DNA from: Leptoclinus maculatus
Lineage: Eukaryota; Chordata; Actinopteri; Perciformes; Stichaeidae
NCBI GenBank assembly: GCA_032191485.1
Contig: JAVDOI010000129.1
Coordinates: 340,001 to 404,000 of the forward strand
Direction: 5' to 3'
DNA length: 64,000 bases
The notes under the pieces were generated by a model that was not told where the DNA came from, searched no databases, and was given only the letters and a program-made list of their open reading frames with translations. Shown piece after piece: positions 1 through 9,977 of this stretch. Position 1 is the stretch's first letter; the number at the start of each line of letters is the position of its first letter. A program made the position numbers and the translations under genes.

Positions 1-727
1 GGAGGGTGAGAGAGACTCATCATTACAGCTCATTTTATTTCCTTGTTAATTATCAAAGTCTCATTCGTGAGACTATAGAATTACCCAGGAACTTATGTTA
101 GTCTTCAATAAATATCGTTAAGTTGCTTTAGAGATAAATAAATCACACAAAATAAATTAATCTGGTGTGAATCTAAACAAAATTAAATGGTCTAAGATAC
201 TTAACAGTTAAACATCAAGTTATGTGATCTATTGTCAATTTGAGTTACAGTATGTCCGTACTTACCAGCCAAAGCGCAGATGTGGATCAATGTTCTCTTT
301 GCCTAAGAGAGGAAACAATATTATTGTCTTCCATGTGTATGAGCAATAAAGGGTTAAAACTAGCAGAACTACAGAACACCCACAACACATGACAGCTCCA
401 TCTCAGCTCTATGTGAGGGCTCACTGTGGACTAATAATGGATGATCTAATGTCTCTGTATACTGAATATATAAAGTCATGTTCCTATAGATATTAGTGAT
501 TACTACAGAATACTATCAGCATCATATGAACAAAGGTTATTTGTACATTAAGGTCTAATTCAAGATCACAAAGCTTGTGTATGATCAAGTGTGCTTGGCA
601 TGTGTCTATTGGTCACTTTTGGTTACAGATTTACACATTGAGACATAAAGTGGCCAGAATGGTAATTGAACAGCTTTAACTGCAGATTAAACTAACATGA
701 ACAGTTATATAACACTGTGACTGTAAC
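1..727 (-). mobile_element. Helentron copy 0, 5'-terminal fragment
   Basis: This stretch repeats 35905-36631 with a constant offset of 35904, so there is no net indel over 727 bp and I saw only isolated substitutions. It is the outer 5' end (minus-strand sense) of the same 17-kb element that is complete at 19518-36631; the rest lies left of the window. It is noncoding. A perfect 10-bp palindrome, GTTATATAAC, sits at 704-713, just inside the terminus. Homology between the copies continues past the G-run into the flanking microsatellite, so the exact terminus is uncertain; I place it at the last base before the poly-G. Confidence 0.75.
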
Positions 728-1068
728 GGGGGGGGGGGGGGAGTCCTCTAAGACCTGAATGACTGTATGAGAGAGAGACACACACACAGAGAGAGAGACA
801 CAGAGAGAGAGAGACAGACAGAGACCGAGAGACAGACAGACAGACAGAGAGACAGACAGAGAGACAGACACACAGAGAGACAGACACACACAGAGAGACA
901 GACACACACAGAGAGAGAGACAGACAGAGACCGAGAGACAGACAGAGACCGAGAGACAGACAGACACACAGAGAGACAGACAGACAGAGAGACAGACACA
1001 CACAGAGAGAGAGAGAGAGACACACAGAGAGACAGAGAGACGGACGGACGGACGGACGGACGGACGTT
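728..1068. repeat. G-run plus GAGA/GACA purine microsatellite
   Basis: A run of 14 G (728-741) is followed by the recurrent phrase gtcctctaagacctgaatga and then about 300 bp of GAGA/GACA/CACA simple repeat, ending in (GGAC)n at about 1041-1067. Long open frames of Arg/Glu/Thr/Asp or Leu/Ser/Cys content here come from the simple repeat and are not genes. The same G-run and phrase follow the Helentron end at 36632. Confidence 0.9.
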
Positions 1069-1233
1069 AGATTTCACTGTGTGGGGCTTTTATTTTGAAA
1101 TGGTGGGACTGGGTGGGGGGGAGAGGAGACATAATCATAATGTTTGACACACATAAACAGAGGTTATTAAATGGCAGGATTCATCACAAGCATTTCAGTT
1201 AGAATTCATTCTGTGGGGCTTTTATTTTAAAAT

Positions 1234-1267
<34 letters not shown>

Positions 1268-2224
1268 GTGGGGGAGGGGTGGAGGGCAAAAAGTCCTCTA
1301 AGACCTGAATGATTGTATGAGAGAGACACACACACAGAGAGAGACACACACAGAGAGAGGGAGAGGAGTGTATGTGCCTGTGTGTCTGTGTTTATAAACA
1401 TCACTAATTACAAACACCTGTGTGCCTGCAGTCTTTTAATGGAGATAAAACTGTGAAACAACTCTCAAACAAATCCTCAAAATTCCCATAACCGTAGCTC
1501 CTATTGCTCCAATATTGGAAATTGAGAGGAAGGAATATTTTGAAAAACAGATCCTGTGAAAATTGTGTCTGTAGTGTAAGAAATGTGGCTTCAATGGCGA
1601 TTTAGAAATGTCGTACCGTGTTCTGTGGAAAATGTTCTTGAAGCGAGATTTAACATTGGTCTCTATGGAGCAGAAACTTGGTTTTCCTCTCAATTAAAGG
1701 CTACTGTGCCAAATGTGTAAGTCTGTGGGATTCCACAGTCAGTTTTTTACGACAAGGACAAGATTAGCTACTTTTACATCCAGAAATTATGCATGAAGAG
1801 TGAAAATTGTGGAGTCGGTGGCAAAAGACAAATCTTTTTTTCATAAGAATTTCAAGCTCCTCTTTCAAGCTCCTCTTCACGCACTCTAAGCCACAGCCCG
1901 TTTCAGTGCTGTCTGACGATTAACAGGCTGCCATGTCACAGCCAGAATAGGCCCGAGTTTATAATGCCAGATTGGGCCCAGATTTGGCTGACATCAATGG
2001 GCCAGAACCTGTTTCAGTGCTGACTGCCGATAAACCCGGCAGCCATGTCTCAGCCAGAATAGGCCCGTGTCTGTAACAGCTAAATCTGGGCCAGATATGG
2101 CAAAAATGAAATGGGCCAAAGCTGGCTCACATTTGGCCGCAACGAGCCGGCTAATGGCTACTTGCTCTTCAAAGACGTTTCAGGCTGAGAGAGGCCAAAC
2201 ATGGATTTTTGAAAGTAAACATAG
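1069..2224. repeat. Spacer repeat unit, left copy (interrupted by BEL)
   Basis: This is noncoding repeat DNA. It begins with about 131-bp satellite-like units (ctgtggggcttttatttt...), a GT/G tract (about 1235-1275) and the gtcctctaagacctgaatga phrase. It continues with a roughly 1-kb segment (about 1340-2224) that recurs almost unchanged at 18270-19385. A short open frame at 1436-1693 (minus) is present in both copies but carries no recognisable domain, so I do not call it a gene. Near 1898-2110 there are two copies of a 112-bp repeat that is expanded to about four in the right-hand copy. The segment ends at the BEL target site catag (2220-2224). Confidence 0.8.
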
Positions 2225-2575
2225 TGTAAGAGCCATTTTGTAGTTTTTGTTTTGGTACAACCTCCCACCACATGGGGGCGTAGTGGCGGTGTGAATCAGG
2301 CCACAGGTAATATAATCAGTGGGTTCATTGGAAACAGGTTTTTGCTAATAGGCAGAAGCAAACAGTTTTTGACTGTGCACACTGTATGAATGTAATTGTT
2401 TTAATTTTTGGTTTATGTAAAGAAAATGGATTACAGCAGAGAAAGTGGTTGGCCTCTGTTTATATAGAAAATAAATGCCTATATTGGAAACTGGACTTCG
2501 TTATTTGTGGCACGCGTCAGAACAAACATTTCAGCAACCATAGTGACTTTTTATTGGGAAGCAACGGTCACTACA
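2225..2575 (+). repeat. BEL LTR1 (351 bp)
   Basis: A TG...CA-bounded repeat, identical by eye to LTR2 and LTR3. A TATA-like tatata lies at 2461-2466 and a poly(A) signal AATAAA at 2470-2475. The 3' end is fixed by the array's right junction, where the same ...ctaca end meets the TSD. I could not find a tRNA primer-binding site (TGG...) directly after the LTR at 2576; the nearest tgg is about 45 bp downstream, which is unusual. Confidence 0.9.
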
Positions 2576-2689
2576 ATAAGTCAAAAACTCCTTTATTGAG
2601 GGCAGCGTGGGAGCTCTTCTGGCATTTGACTACGTTCCGGGACCAGCAGCTGTAGGCTACTCATCATCTTGTCTTTTGGACCGGAGCTG

Positions 2690-2935
2690 TTGGAGCGCCG
2701 GGGGCAGTCGGTGAGGCGGCGGAGCTGGTGGAGCCCGGAGCTGGTTGGAGCGCCGGAGCTGGTTGGAGCGCCGGAGAGTCGGTGAAGCTGCGGAGCTGGT
2801 TGGAGCGCACAGGAGCTGGTTGAAGCGCACAGGAGCTGGTTGGAGCGCCGGAGAGTCGGTGAAGCTGCGGAGCTGGTGGAGCCCACCGGAGCTGGTTGGA
2901 GCGCACAGGAGCGGGTTGGAGCGCGGTTGTCTCAC
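2690..2935 (+). repeat. GC-rich leader minisatellite of the BEL element
   Basis: Variants of ggagctggttggagcgc are repeated about ten times between the LTR and the gag frame. Longer blocks contain gccggagagtcggtgaagctg. The same block recurs at 8755-9000 and 14820-15065. Both strands show spurious open frames (Leu/Gln/Pro/Ser-rich on minus, Glu/Leu/Trp-rich on plus) because the unit lacks stops. I read it as untranslated leader, possibly structured for packaging or translation (inference). Confidence 0.8.
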
Positions 2936-3126
2936 GGACAAAAAAGAACGTAAGAACAACTGTAGGCCGTTCAACGCCAAGGTATGTGTAGCGCTACCTC
3001 CAGCAAAGGAGTGGCCATTGTTGTAATTGTGCACACATGACTTTGTGCGTAAAATTCAACGCATTGGTGGTGACAGTATGAATGAACGAAGCGCGTATTC
3101 ACAAAATTGAATTTGCGTAACTGACA

Positions 3127-3912
3127 ATGAAAGAAGATCAAGCTGCCGATTCTGAACTCTTAACCGAGACAGAGCCTCGGGTCGAATCTGGTGATGTGGA
3201 CTACACTGTAAAAAAGCGGACTGTTAAATTGACAGAAAAAGCACTTGTGGAAAAAATTGTCAACTTGCAAAAACAAAGAAAGGTGAAATTCCAAAGAGCA
3301 CACAATCTCAAAGAGATAATTGTAGATTTGATGGGTGATACAGGTTATGTAATAGAGGTAAAAGGTACATTTGAAAAATATAATGTTCTCTGTGGTGAAG
3401 CAAAAGAAATACATGAAGTGTTGATGGGGTTGTTACCTAAAGAGGAGGTGGAAAATCATGAAATGTGGTATAAAGTAAAGATGCTCAGTGTCAATGACTT
3501 TATTGCTGATGTAAATAAATGGTTGTTTTGCAATGAAAGTCACCTAAAAAATGAAGGTGTCGATCCTCATAATGAGGGGGTTAATGTGGAGCCTCAGGAC
3601 AGCATTTCAAATGTTGAATCAAATACTTCCAACAAGTGCTCAGGTCGAAAAAGTAATGTCTCAAGAAGCAGCAAGTCTACAACATCATCTGCACGGCTTA
3701 AAACGGAGGCAGAAAAGGCTGCACTCATGGCACGTGCTGCAGCGCTACAGAAAAAGCATGTCTTGGAGGAACAAGCGGAAGAGCTGAGGAGGAAAAAGCA
3801 TGTCTTGGAGGAACAAGCGGAAGAGCTGAGGAGGAAAAAGCATGTCTTGGAGGAACAAGCGGAAGAGCTGAGGAGGAAAAGCATGTCTTGGAGGAACAAG
3901 CGGAAGAGCTGA
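3127..3912 (+). CDS. BEL/Pao gag-like N-terminal ORF, copy 1 (ends at frameshift)
   Basis: This 261-residue frame starts MKEDQAADSELL. It is charged and Lys/Glu-rich, with a Ser-rich linker (about 165-190) followed by a coiled-coil made of a 14-residue tandem unit of the type HVLEEQAEELRRKK. In the fourth DNA repeat the run of five A is shortened to four (3877-3880), which moves the frame and gives a stop at 3910-3912. The repeat then continues open in the next frame, which becomes the pol frame at 3888. BEL/Pao elements normally encode one gag-pol frame, so I read this as the front half of a broken polyprotein. The role would be capsid assembly and self-association. Identical lesions occur in copies 2 and 3. 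Confidence 0.8.
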   Translation: MKEDQAADSELLTETEPRVESGDVDYTVKKRTVKLTEKALVEKIVNLQKQRKVKFQRAHNLKEIIVDLMGDTGYVIEVKGTFEKYNVLCGEAKEIHEVLMGLLPKEEVENHEMWYKVKMLSVNDFIADVNKWLFCNESHLKNEGVDPHNEGVNVEPQDSISNVESNTSNKCSGRKSNVSRSSKSTTSSARLKTEAEKAALMARAAALQKKHVLEEQAEELRRKKHVLEEQAEELRRKKHVLEEQAEELRRKSMSWRNKRKS

Positions 3913-6900
3913 GGAGGAAAAAGCATGTCTTGGAGGAACAAGCGGAACAGCTGAGGAGGACAAAAGAGCAACACGAAATGGACACTGAAATAGCAGCAAC
4001 TACAGCAAAACTAGCTGTATTGAGTGCCTCGTGTCATAGCAGTGTTTCAAATGCACATTCGGATGGAATGGAATCCTATTTCAAAAAAGGAGCAAAACTC
4101 AACCCTCATGCTGAACAATACAACCCACAGCAAAAAGAGTCATCTCGGCAGAAATATTCATGGTCTGCCAACACTAAGGCAACAGTGGAAAAACAAGTGG
4201 AAGCGGACAAGTATGAAAGTAAAGGTGCAACTATGCAGACAAACTTCAAGTGGCAAACTTCTGAACAAATAAAATCACAGCCATCGGATGTAAATCCTGG
4301 TGGTCAGCAAGCAACACAATCCCAAGGCAATCCTCAAGTACCTGGAGATCTCTACAGTCTGTTACAAAGACAGAATGAAGTAACCGCACTCCTTGTACAG
4401 ACACAGAACTCTCAGTTCCTACCACACAGAGAAATTCCTGTTTTCGACGGAGATCCGCTCAAATTTAGAACATTCATCAGAGCTTTCGAACATTGTGTGG
4501 AAGCTAAAACAAACAGAGGAGATTGTTTGTATTATCTTGAGCAATTCACTAGGGGGCAGCCTAGAGAGCTGGTGCGTAGCTGCCAGCACATGGCTCCAGA
4601 AAGAGGTTATGCTGTGGCCAAAGACCTTCTTGGAAAACATTTTGGAAGTGAAATAAAGGTCACAGCTGCCTATGTGGATAAAATCATTGGATGGCCTGCT
4701 GTTAAAGCAGAAGATGTTAAAGGGCTACAAGCATATGCATTGTGTTTACGAGAGTGTTGCAACGCTATGAAGGAGTTGCAATATTTAGACGAACTCAATA
4801 TGCCAACAAACATGAAAACAATAATGCAGAAACTTCCTTACAAGCTCAAAGAGAAATGGAGAGTGACTGCGTGTGACATCTCTGAAACCAAAGGTCGCAG
4901 ATCTGGCTTTAAAGACATTATCAAGTTCATCGAGTACCAAGTCAAGATCGTTTCGGATCCAATCTTTGGCGACATTCAAGACACTCAAGGTGGTGTAAAT
5001 AAAGGAGGCAACAAGGCAAAGTCGGAGCAAAAGTCGCAGTTCAAAAGAAACAGCTTTGCAACTGCTGTCTTTATGCCTACTGAACCAGCTGTGAATACAT
5101 CCAAGAAAAGCATTCAGACTCAAACGCAAAGTATGTCACCTACAATTTCAAATGTTGGTTCCTGTCTGTATTGTATGCGTGGACACGCATTGGATCATTG
5201 TCCACAATTGCAGAAAAGAACTCATCGGGAAAAATTGGACTTTCTGAAAGAAAAAGGAGTTTGCTTTGGTTGCCTGCGCATAGGACACATGAGCAAGGAT
5301 TGCAATAAACGCATATCTTGCAAAGTTTGCAACCAAAGTCATCCCAGCATTCTTCACATTGAGAAAAAGGAAAGAAGCAAAGGCGAAGATCAGCCAAAGG
5401 AATTGTCGGTGAGTGGCACGGCTGTCTCTACTTGTGGTCATATAGGGGCCAGGGGCAGTAACGGCATCCTTTCAATCTTACCTGTCAATGTTAAGTGTAC
5501 AAAGGGAAACAAAATCGTGCAAACTTATGCATTTCTGGATCCAGGAAGTACTGACACTTTCTGTTCTGAAAGTCTAATGGAAAGGCTGAACATCAAAGGA
5601 AGAAAAACAAAGATTAATCTACGTACAATGGGTCACAGTAGTACCGTACCAAGTTGTATTGTCAAAGGTTTGGAAATCTCTGAATTTGCTGGCAAGCAGT
5701 TTTTTGAGCTTCCTAGTATGTTCACTCAGAAGGAAATGCCAGTGTCGACAAACAATATCATTCCTGAAGAAGAGTTGTCTAAGTGGACTTACCTGAAAGA
5801 TGTAAACATTCCCCGTATTAATGCTGATGTTGATTTGTTGATTGGCACAAACGCCTCAAAGTTAATGGAACCGTGGGAAGTGATCAACAGCCGAGGAGAG
5901 GGACCATATGCAGTAAGAACTCTACTGGGCTGGGTGATTAATGGACCTTTTCATGGAAACAGTGCAAAGCAGTGTGAGAGTGGTTACCCTGCTGTTACTG
6001 TTAATCGGATTAGTGTTGACAAATTGGAAGAACTGTTGATAAGACAGTACAATCAGGATTTCAGTGAAAATCTATCTAATGACAAAGAGGAGATGTCGAT
6101 AGAAGAAAGAAAGTTTATGGAAATAGTGAAAGGTTCAGTAAAACTTAAAGATGGCCAGTACAATATTAAGTTGCCTTTCAAGACACCCCATGTAAACATG
6201 CCAAACAACCTTTCTGTTGCTAAACAGCGTGTCAGTTCACTGAAAAGGAGACTTCTGAAGGATGAAAGTTACCACAAAGAATATTCAAACTTCCTTACTG
6301 ATGTCATTAGCAAAGGATATGCTGAAAAGGTGCCAGAACATCAGTTGGAACGCACTGATGGAAAAACTTGGTATCTCCCTCACCATGGTGTATACCATCC
6401 ACAGAAAAGAAGCATACGTGTTGTGTTTGATTGTGGAGCAGAATTTAAAGGAGTCTCACTGAACAGTCAGCTTCTGCAAGGACCAAACCTGACAAGCTCT
6501 TTGTTAGGAGTTTTGTCACGGTTCAGGCAGGAACCTGTAGCAATCATGGCTGATGTGCAAGCAATGTTCCATCAAGTAAAAGTTGCAGAAGAACATTCAG
6601 ACTTTTTGAGGTTTTTGTGGTGGCCAGAAGGGAACCTGGAGCAAGAACTTGTACAGTACCGTATGACTGTCCATTTATTTGGAGCAGTATCTTCTCCGAG
6701 TTGTGCATGTTATGCTCTAAGGAAAATTGCTGATGATAATCAAAACAGGTTTCCAGCAGAAGTAATTGACACGGTCACAAGAAGTTTTTATGTGGATGAT
6801 CTTTTGAAAAGTTTGCCGTCTAAAGAAGATGCTACTATAATGGTCAAGAACCTCACAGCTATCTGCAAATTGGGAGGTTTCAATCTCACCAAGTGGATCA

Positions 6901-8051
6901 GCAACAGTCGTGAGGTGCTATTGGAGATTCCAGAAGAACATAGATCCAAGACCTGCAAGGAGTTGGATCTTGACAGAGACAAATTGCCAGTTGAACGGGC
7001 TCTTGGACTACAATGGTGCATTGAGACGGACACCTTCAAGTTCAAATTTAACATCCGAGAACAGCCACACACAAGACGTGGGATGTTATCTATGATCAGT
7101 TCCGTCTATGATCCTTTGGGTTTCTTAGCACCCTTCACAATCCCAGCTAAGATGATTTTGCAAGACCTGTGTCGGTTGAAATGTGGTTGGGATGATCCAG
7201 TACCCCAATTCTTTCAACAAAAATGGAAAAAGTGGTTGGAAGATCTTAAAAGAGTGGAAAGTTTCAAGGTCAGCAGATGCTTCAAACCGAAAGACTTTGG
7301 ATGCACAGCATCTGCTCAATTGCATCACTTCTCTGATGCCAGTGAAGATGCATATGGAACTGTTACATACATCAGGTTGCAAAACGACAAGAACAAAATA
7401 CATGTTGCTTTCATACTTGGCAAAGCCAGGGTGTCTCCACTAAAACAAGTGACTATCCCTCGCTTGGAACTGACAGCCGCTGCTCTTGCTGTTAAAGTGG
7501 ACAAAAGGCTACAATCAGAGCTACAGCTTCCTTTGGAGAAGTCACAATTCTGGACCGACAGTACATCAGTACTAAAATACATAAAAAATGAGGACAAAAG
7601 GTTCCAAACATTCGTTGCAAACAGAATATCAACCATTAGAGAGGCATCACACACTTCACAGTGGAGATACATTCCTACAGCACAAAATCCAGCAGATGAC
7701 GCCTCAAGGGGACTGAAAATTGAACATTTGGTTCAAAAGACATGGATTGAAAGTCCAAAGTTTCTGTGGAAAGCAGAAAATGAGTGGCCAGCGCACATCT
7801 TGGATTTGGACATTGCTGAGGACCCGGAAGTTAAAAGGAACTTCACAGTAAATGCAATTGTCACTGAAGGTAATACAAGTCCCACGCATAAACTGATTAT
7901 TCACTTTTCCAGTTGGAAAAGACTGAAAGTTGCAGTAGGTTGGATTCTCACATTGAAAATGAATTTGCCGACTTTAAGTAAGAAAAGGAAGCAGCTGATT
8001 ACTGCAAACGCCAGTGGCAATGGTCGTCAAATTGGAGATGCAAAAATGTAA
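3888..8051 (+). CDS. BEL/Pao gag-pol polyprotein, copy 1, lacking integrase
   Basis: A 1387-residue open frame; it has no ATG at its 5' end, so the coordinate marks only the open frame downstream of the frameshift. In order it shows: the coiled-coil tail; a capsid-like region (about 190-370, starting near PVFDGDPLKFRTFIRAF); two CCHC-type zinc knuckles (CLYCMRGHALDHC near 426, CFGCLRIGHMSKDC near 458); a retropepsin-like protease with LDPGST near 548; a reverse transcriptase with FYVDDLL near 967; and a Pao-type RNase H beginning HHFSDASEDAYG near 1147. The frame ends about 100 residues after the RNase H, at the point where BEL elements usually enter the integrase zinc-binding and DDE domains, and only 238 bp remain before the next LTR. 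It can therefore plausibly reverse-transcribe but would need integration functions in trans. The polypurine-like tract aggggccgg (about 8279-8289) abuts LTR2. Confidence 0.93.
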   Translation: MEEQAEELRRKKHVLEEQAEQLRRTKEQHEMDTEIAATTAKLAVLSASCHSSVSNAHSDGMESYFKKGAKLNPHAEQYNPQQKESSRQKYSWSANTKATVEKQVEADKYESKGATMQTNFKWQTSEQIKSQPSDVNPGGQQATQSQGNPQVPGDLYSLLQRQNEVTALLVQTQNSQFLPHREIPVFDGDPLKFRTFIRAFEHCVEAKTNRGDCLYYLEQFTRGQPRELVRSCQHMAPERGYAVAKDLLGKHFGSEIKVTAAYVDKIIGWPAVKAEDVKGLQAYALCLRECCNAMKELQYLDELNMPTNMKTIMQKLPYKLKEKWRVTACDISETKGRRSGFKDIIKFIEYQVKIVSDPIFGDIQDTQGGVNKGGNKAKSEQKSQFKRNSFATAVFMPTEPAVNTSKKSIQTQTQSMSPTISNVGSCLYCMRGHALDHCPQLQKRTHREKLDFLKEKGVCFGCLRIGHMSKDCNKRISCKVCNQSHPSILHIEKKERSKGEDQPKELSVSGTAVSTCGHIGARGSNGILSILPVNVKCTKGNKIVQTYAFLDPGSTDTFCSESLMERLNIKGRKTKINLRTMGHSSTVPSCIVKGLEISEFAGKQFFELPSMFTQKEMPVSTNNIIPEEELSKWTYLKDVNIPRINADVDLLIGTNASKLMEPWEVINSRGEGPYAVRTLLGWVINGPFHGNSAKQCESGYPAVTVNRISVDKLEELLIRQYNQDFSENLSNDKEEMSIEERKFMEIVKGSVKLKDGQYNIKLPFKTPHVNMPNNLSVAKQRVSSLKRRLLKDESYHKEYSNFLTDVISKGYAEKVPEHQLERTDGKTWYLPHHGVYHPQKRSIRVVFDCGAEFKGVSLNSQLLQGPNLTSSLLGVLSRFRQEPVAIMADVQAMFHQVKVAEEHSDFLRFLWWPEGNLEQELVQYRMTVHLFGAVSSPSCACYALRKIADDNQNRFPAEVIDTVTRSFYVDDLLKSLPSKEDATIMVKNLTAICKLGGFNLTKWISNSREVLLEIPEEHRSKTCKELDLDRDKLPVERALGLQWCIETDTFKFKFNIREQPHTRRGMLSMISSVYDPLGFLAPFTIPAKMILQDLCRLKCGWDDPVPQFFQQKWKKWLEDLKRVESFKVSRCFKPKDFGCTASAQLHHFSDASEDAYGTVTYIRLQNDKNKIHVAFILGKARVSPLKQVTIPRLELTAAALAVKVDKRLQSELQLPLEKSQFWTDSTSVLKYIKNEDKRFQTFVANRISTIREASHTSQWRYIPTAQNPADDASRGLKIEHLVQKTWIESPKFLWKAENEWPAHILDLDIAEDPEVKRNFTVNAIVTEGNTSPTHKLIIHFSSWKRLKVAVGWILTLKMNLPTLSKKRKQLITANASGNGRQIGDAKM

Positions 8052-8289
8052 AGCCACATTAGGAGTGACAAAGATTTGTCTGCTTTATGACGCAACTGAC
8101 GTGTAAGAATAATGGTGAAACCCCACAACCATGTTTTGAAGACATGGAAACATACTTAATCGATTGTAGGGAATTCTTCTGAAACTGACTGTTTAAAACA
8201 GTACATTTTTTGTTTCTAATGTAATGGCTCCTTATGTAAATTTGTAAATAATTGTTTTGTCTCCTGCCAGAACCAATTAGGGGCCGGTG

Positions 8290-8640
8290 TGTAAGAGCCA
8301 TTTTGTAGTTTTTGTTTTGGTACAACCTCCCACCACATGGGGGCGTAGTGGCGGTGTGAATCAGGCCACAGGTAATATAATCAGTGGGTTCATTGGAAAC
8401 AGGTTTTTGCTAATAGGCAGAAGCAAACAGTTTTTGACTGTGCACACTGTATGAATGTAATTGTTTTAATTTTTGGTTTATGTAAAGAAAATGGATTACA
8501 GCAGAGAAAGTGGTTGGCCTCTGTTTATATAGAAAATAAATGCCTATATTGGAAACTGGACTTCGTTATTTGTGGCACGCGTCAGAACAAACATTTCAGC
8601 AACCATAGTGACTTTTTATTGGGAAGCAACGGTCACTACA
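8290..8640 (+). repeat. BEL LTR2, shared by bodies 1 and 2
   Basis: Identical by eye to LTR1 over 351 bp. It is directly preceded by the polypurine-like end of body 1 and followed by the leader of body 2. It therefore acts as the 3' LTR of one unit and the 5' LTR of the next, with no target duplication on either side. Confidence 0.92.
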
Positions 8641-9191
8641 ATAAGTCAAAAACTCCTTTATTGAGGGCAGCGTGGGAGCTCTTCTGGCATTTGACTACGT
8701 TCCGGGACCAGCAGCTGTAGGCTACTCATCATCTTGTCTTTTGGACCGGAGCTGTTGGAGCGCCGGGGGCAGTCGGTGAGGCGGCGGAGCTGGTGGAGCC
8801 CGGAGCTGGTTGGAGCGCCGGAGCTGGTTGGAGCGCCGGAGAGTCGGTGAAGCTGCGGAGCTGGTTGGAGCGCACAGGAGCTGGTTGAAGCGCACAGGAG
8901 CTGGTTGGAGCGCCGGAGAGTCGGTGAAGCTGCGGAGCTGGTGGAGCCCACCGGAGCTGGTTGGAGCGCACAGGAGCGGGTTGGAGCGCGGTTGTCTCAC
9001 GGACAAAAAAGAACGTAAGAACAACTGTAGGCCGTTCAACGCCAAGGTATGTGTAGCGCTACCTCCAGCAAAGGAGTGGCCATTGTTGTAATTGTGCACA
9101 CATGACTTTGTGCGTAAAATTCAACGCATTGGTGGTGACAGTATGAATGAACGAAGCGCGTATTCACAAAATTGAATTTGCGTAACTGACA

Positions 9192-9977
9192 ATGAAAGAA
9201 GATCAAGCTGCCGATTCTGAACTCTTAACCGAGACAGAGCCTCGGGTCGAATCTGGTGATGTGGACTACACTGTAAAAAAGCGGACTGTTAAATTGACAG
9301 AAAAAGCACTTGTGGAAAAAATTGTCAACTTGCAAAAACAAAGAAAGGTGAAATTCCAAAGAGCACACAATCTCAAAGAGATAATTGTAGATTTGATGGG
9401 TGATACAGGTTATGTAATAGAGGTAAAAGGTACATTTGAAAAATATAATGTTCTCTGTGGTGAAGCAAAAGAAATACATGAAGTGTTGATGGGGTTGTTA
9501 CCTAAAGAGGAGGTGGAAAATCATGAAATGTGGTATAAAGTAAAGATGCTCAGTGTCAATGACTTTATTGCTGATGTAAATAAATGGTTGTTTTGCAATG
9601 AAAGTCACCTAAAAAATGAAGGTGTCGATCCTCATAATGAGGGGGTTAATGTGGAGCCTCAGGACAGCATTTCAAATGTTGAATCAAATACTTCCAACAA
9701 GTGCTCAGGTCGAAAAAGTAATGTCTCAAGAAGCAGCAAGTCTACAACATCATCTGCACGGCTTAAAACGGAGGCAGAAAAGGCTGCACTCATGGCACGT
9801 GCTGCAGCGCTACAGAAAAAGCATGTCTTGGAGGAACAAGCGGAAGAGCTGAGGAGGAAAAAGCATGTCTTGGAGGAACAAGCGGAAGAGCTGAGGAGGA
9901 AAAAGCATGTCTTGGAGGAACAAGCGGAAGAGCTGAGGAGGAAAAGCATGTCTTGGAGGAACAAGCGGAAGAGCTGA
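9192..9977 (+). CDS. BEL/Pao gag-like N-terminal ORF, copy 2
   Basis: A repeat of the copy 1 frame at an offset of 6065, with the same 261-residue translation, the same 14-residue coiled-coil repeats and the same one-base loss in the fourth repeat. It lies downstream of LTR2 and its leader minisatellite (8755-9000). The shared lesion shows the unit was duplicated after the frame was already broken, or that the copies are an assembly duplication. Confidence 0.8.
   Translation: MKEDQAADSELLTETEPRVESGDVDYTVKKRTVKLTEKALVEKIVNLQKQRKVKFQRAHNLKEIIVDLMGDTGYVIEVKGTFEKYNVLCGEAKEIHEVLMGLLPKEEVENHEMWYKVKMLSVNDFIADVNKWLFCNESHLKNEGVDPHNEGVNVEPQDSISNVESNTSNKCSGRKSNVSRSSKSTTSSARLKTEAEKAALMARAAALQKKHVLEEQAEELRRKKHVLEEQAEELRRKKHVLEEQAEELRRKSMSWRNKRKS

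Noticed and set aside
692..1147. Long open frames rich in Arg/Glu/Thr/Asp or Leu/Ser/Cys
   Set aside because: They are translations of GAGA/GACA simple repeat on both strands, with no start context or domain.
1436..1693. 85-residue frame repeated at 18369-18626
   Set aside because: Present twice only because the spacer is duplicated; no domain, no codon-type conservation visible, inside repeat DNA.
2593..3034. Leu/Gln/Pro/Ser-rich frames in the BEL leader
   Set aside because: They result from a stop-free GC-rich minisatellite and recur identically in each unit because the unit is duplicated.
3877..3912. Programmed -1 frameshifting between gag and pol
   Set aside because: The context AGG AAA AGC does not form a standard slippery heptamer, and the frames fit a simple one-base loss in one of several identical repeats.
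8290..8640. Separate nested or neighbouring BEL insertions
   Set aside because: No target duplication or host sequence next to internal LTRs; a single TSD encloses the array.
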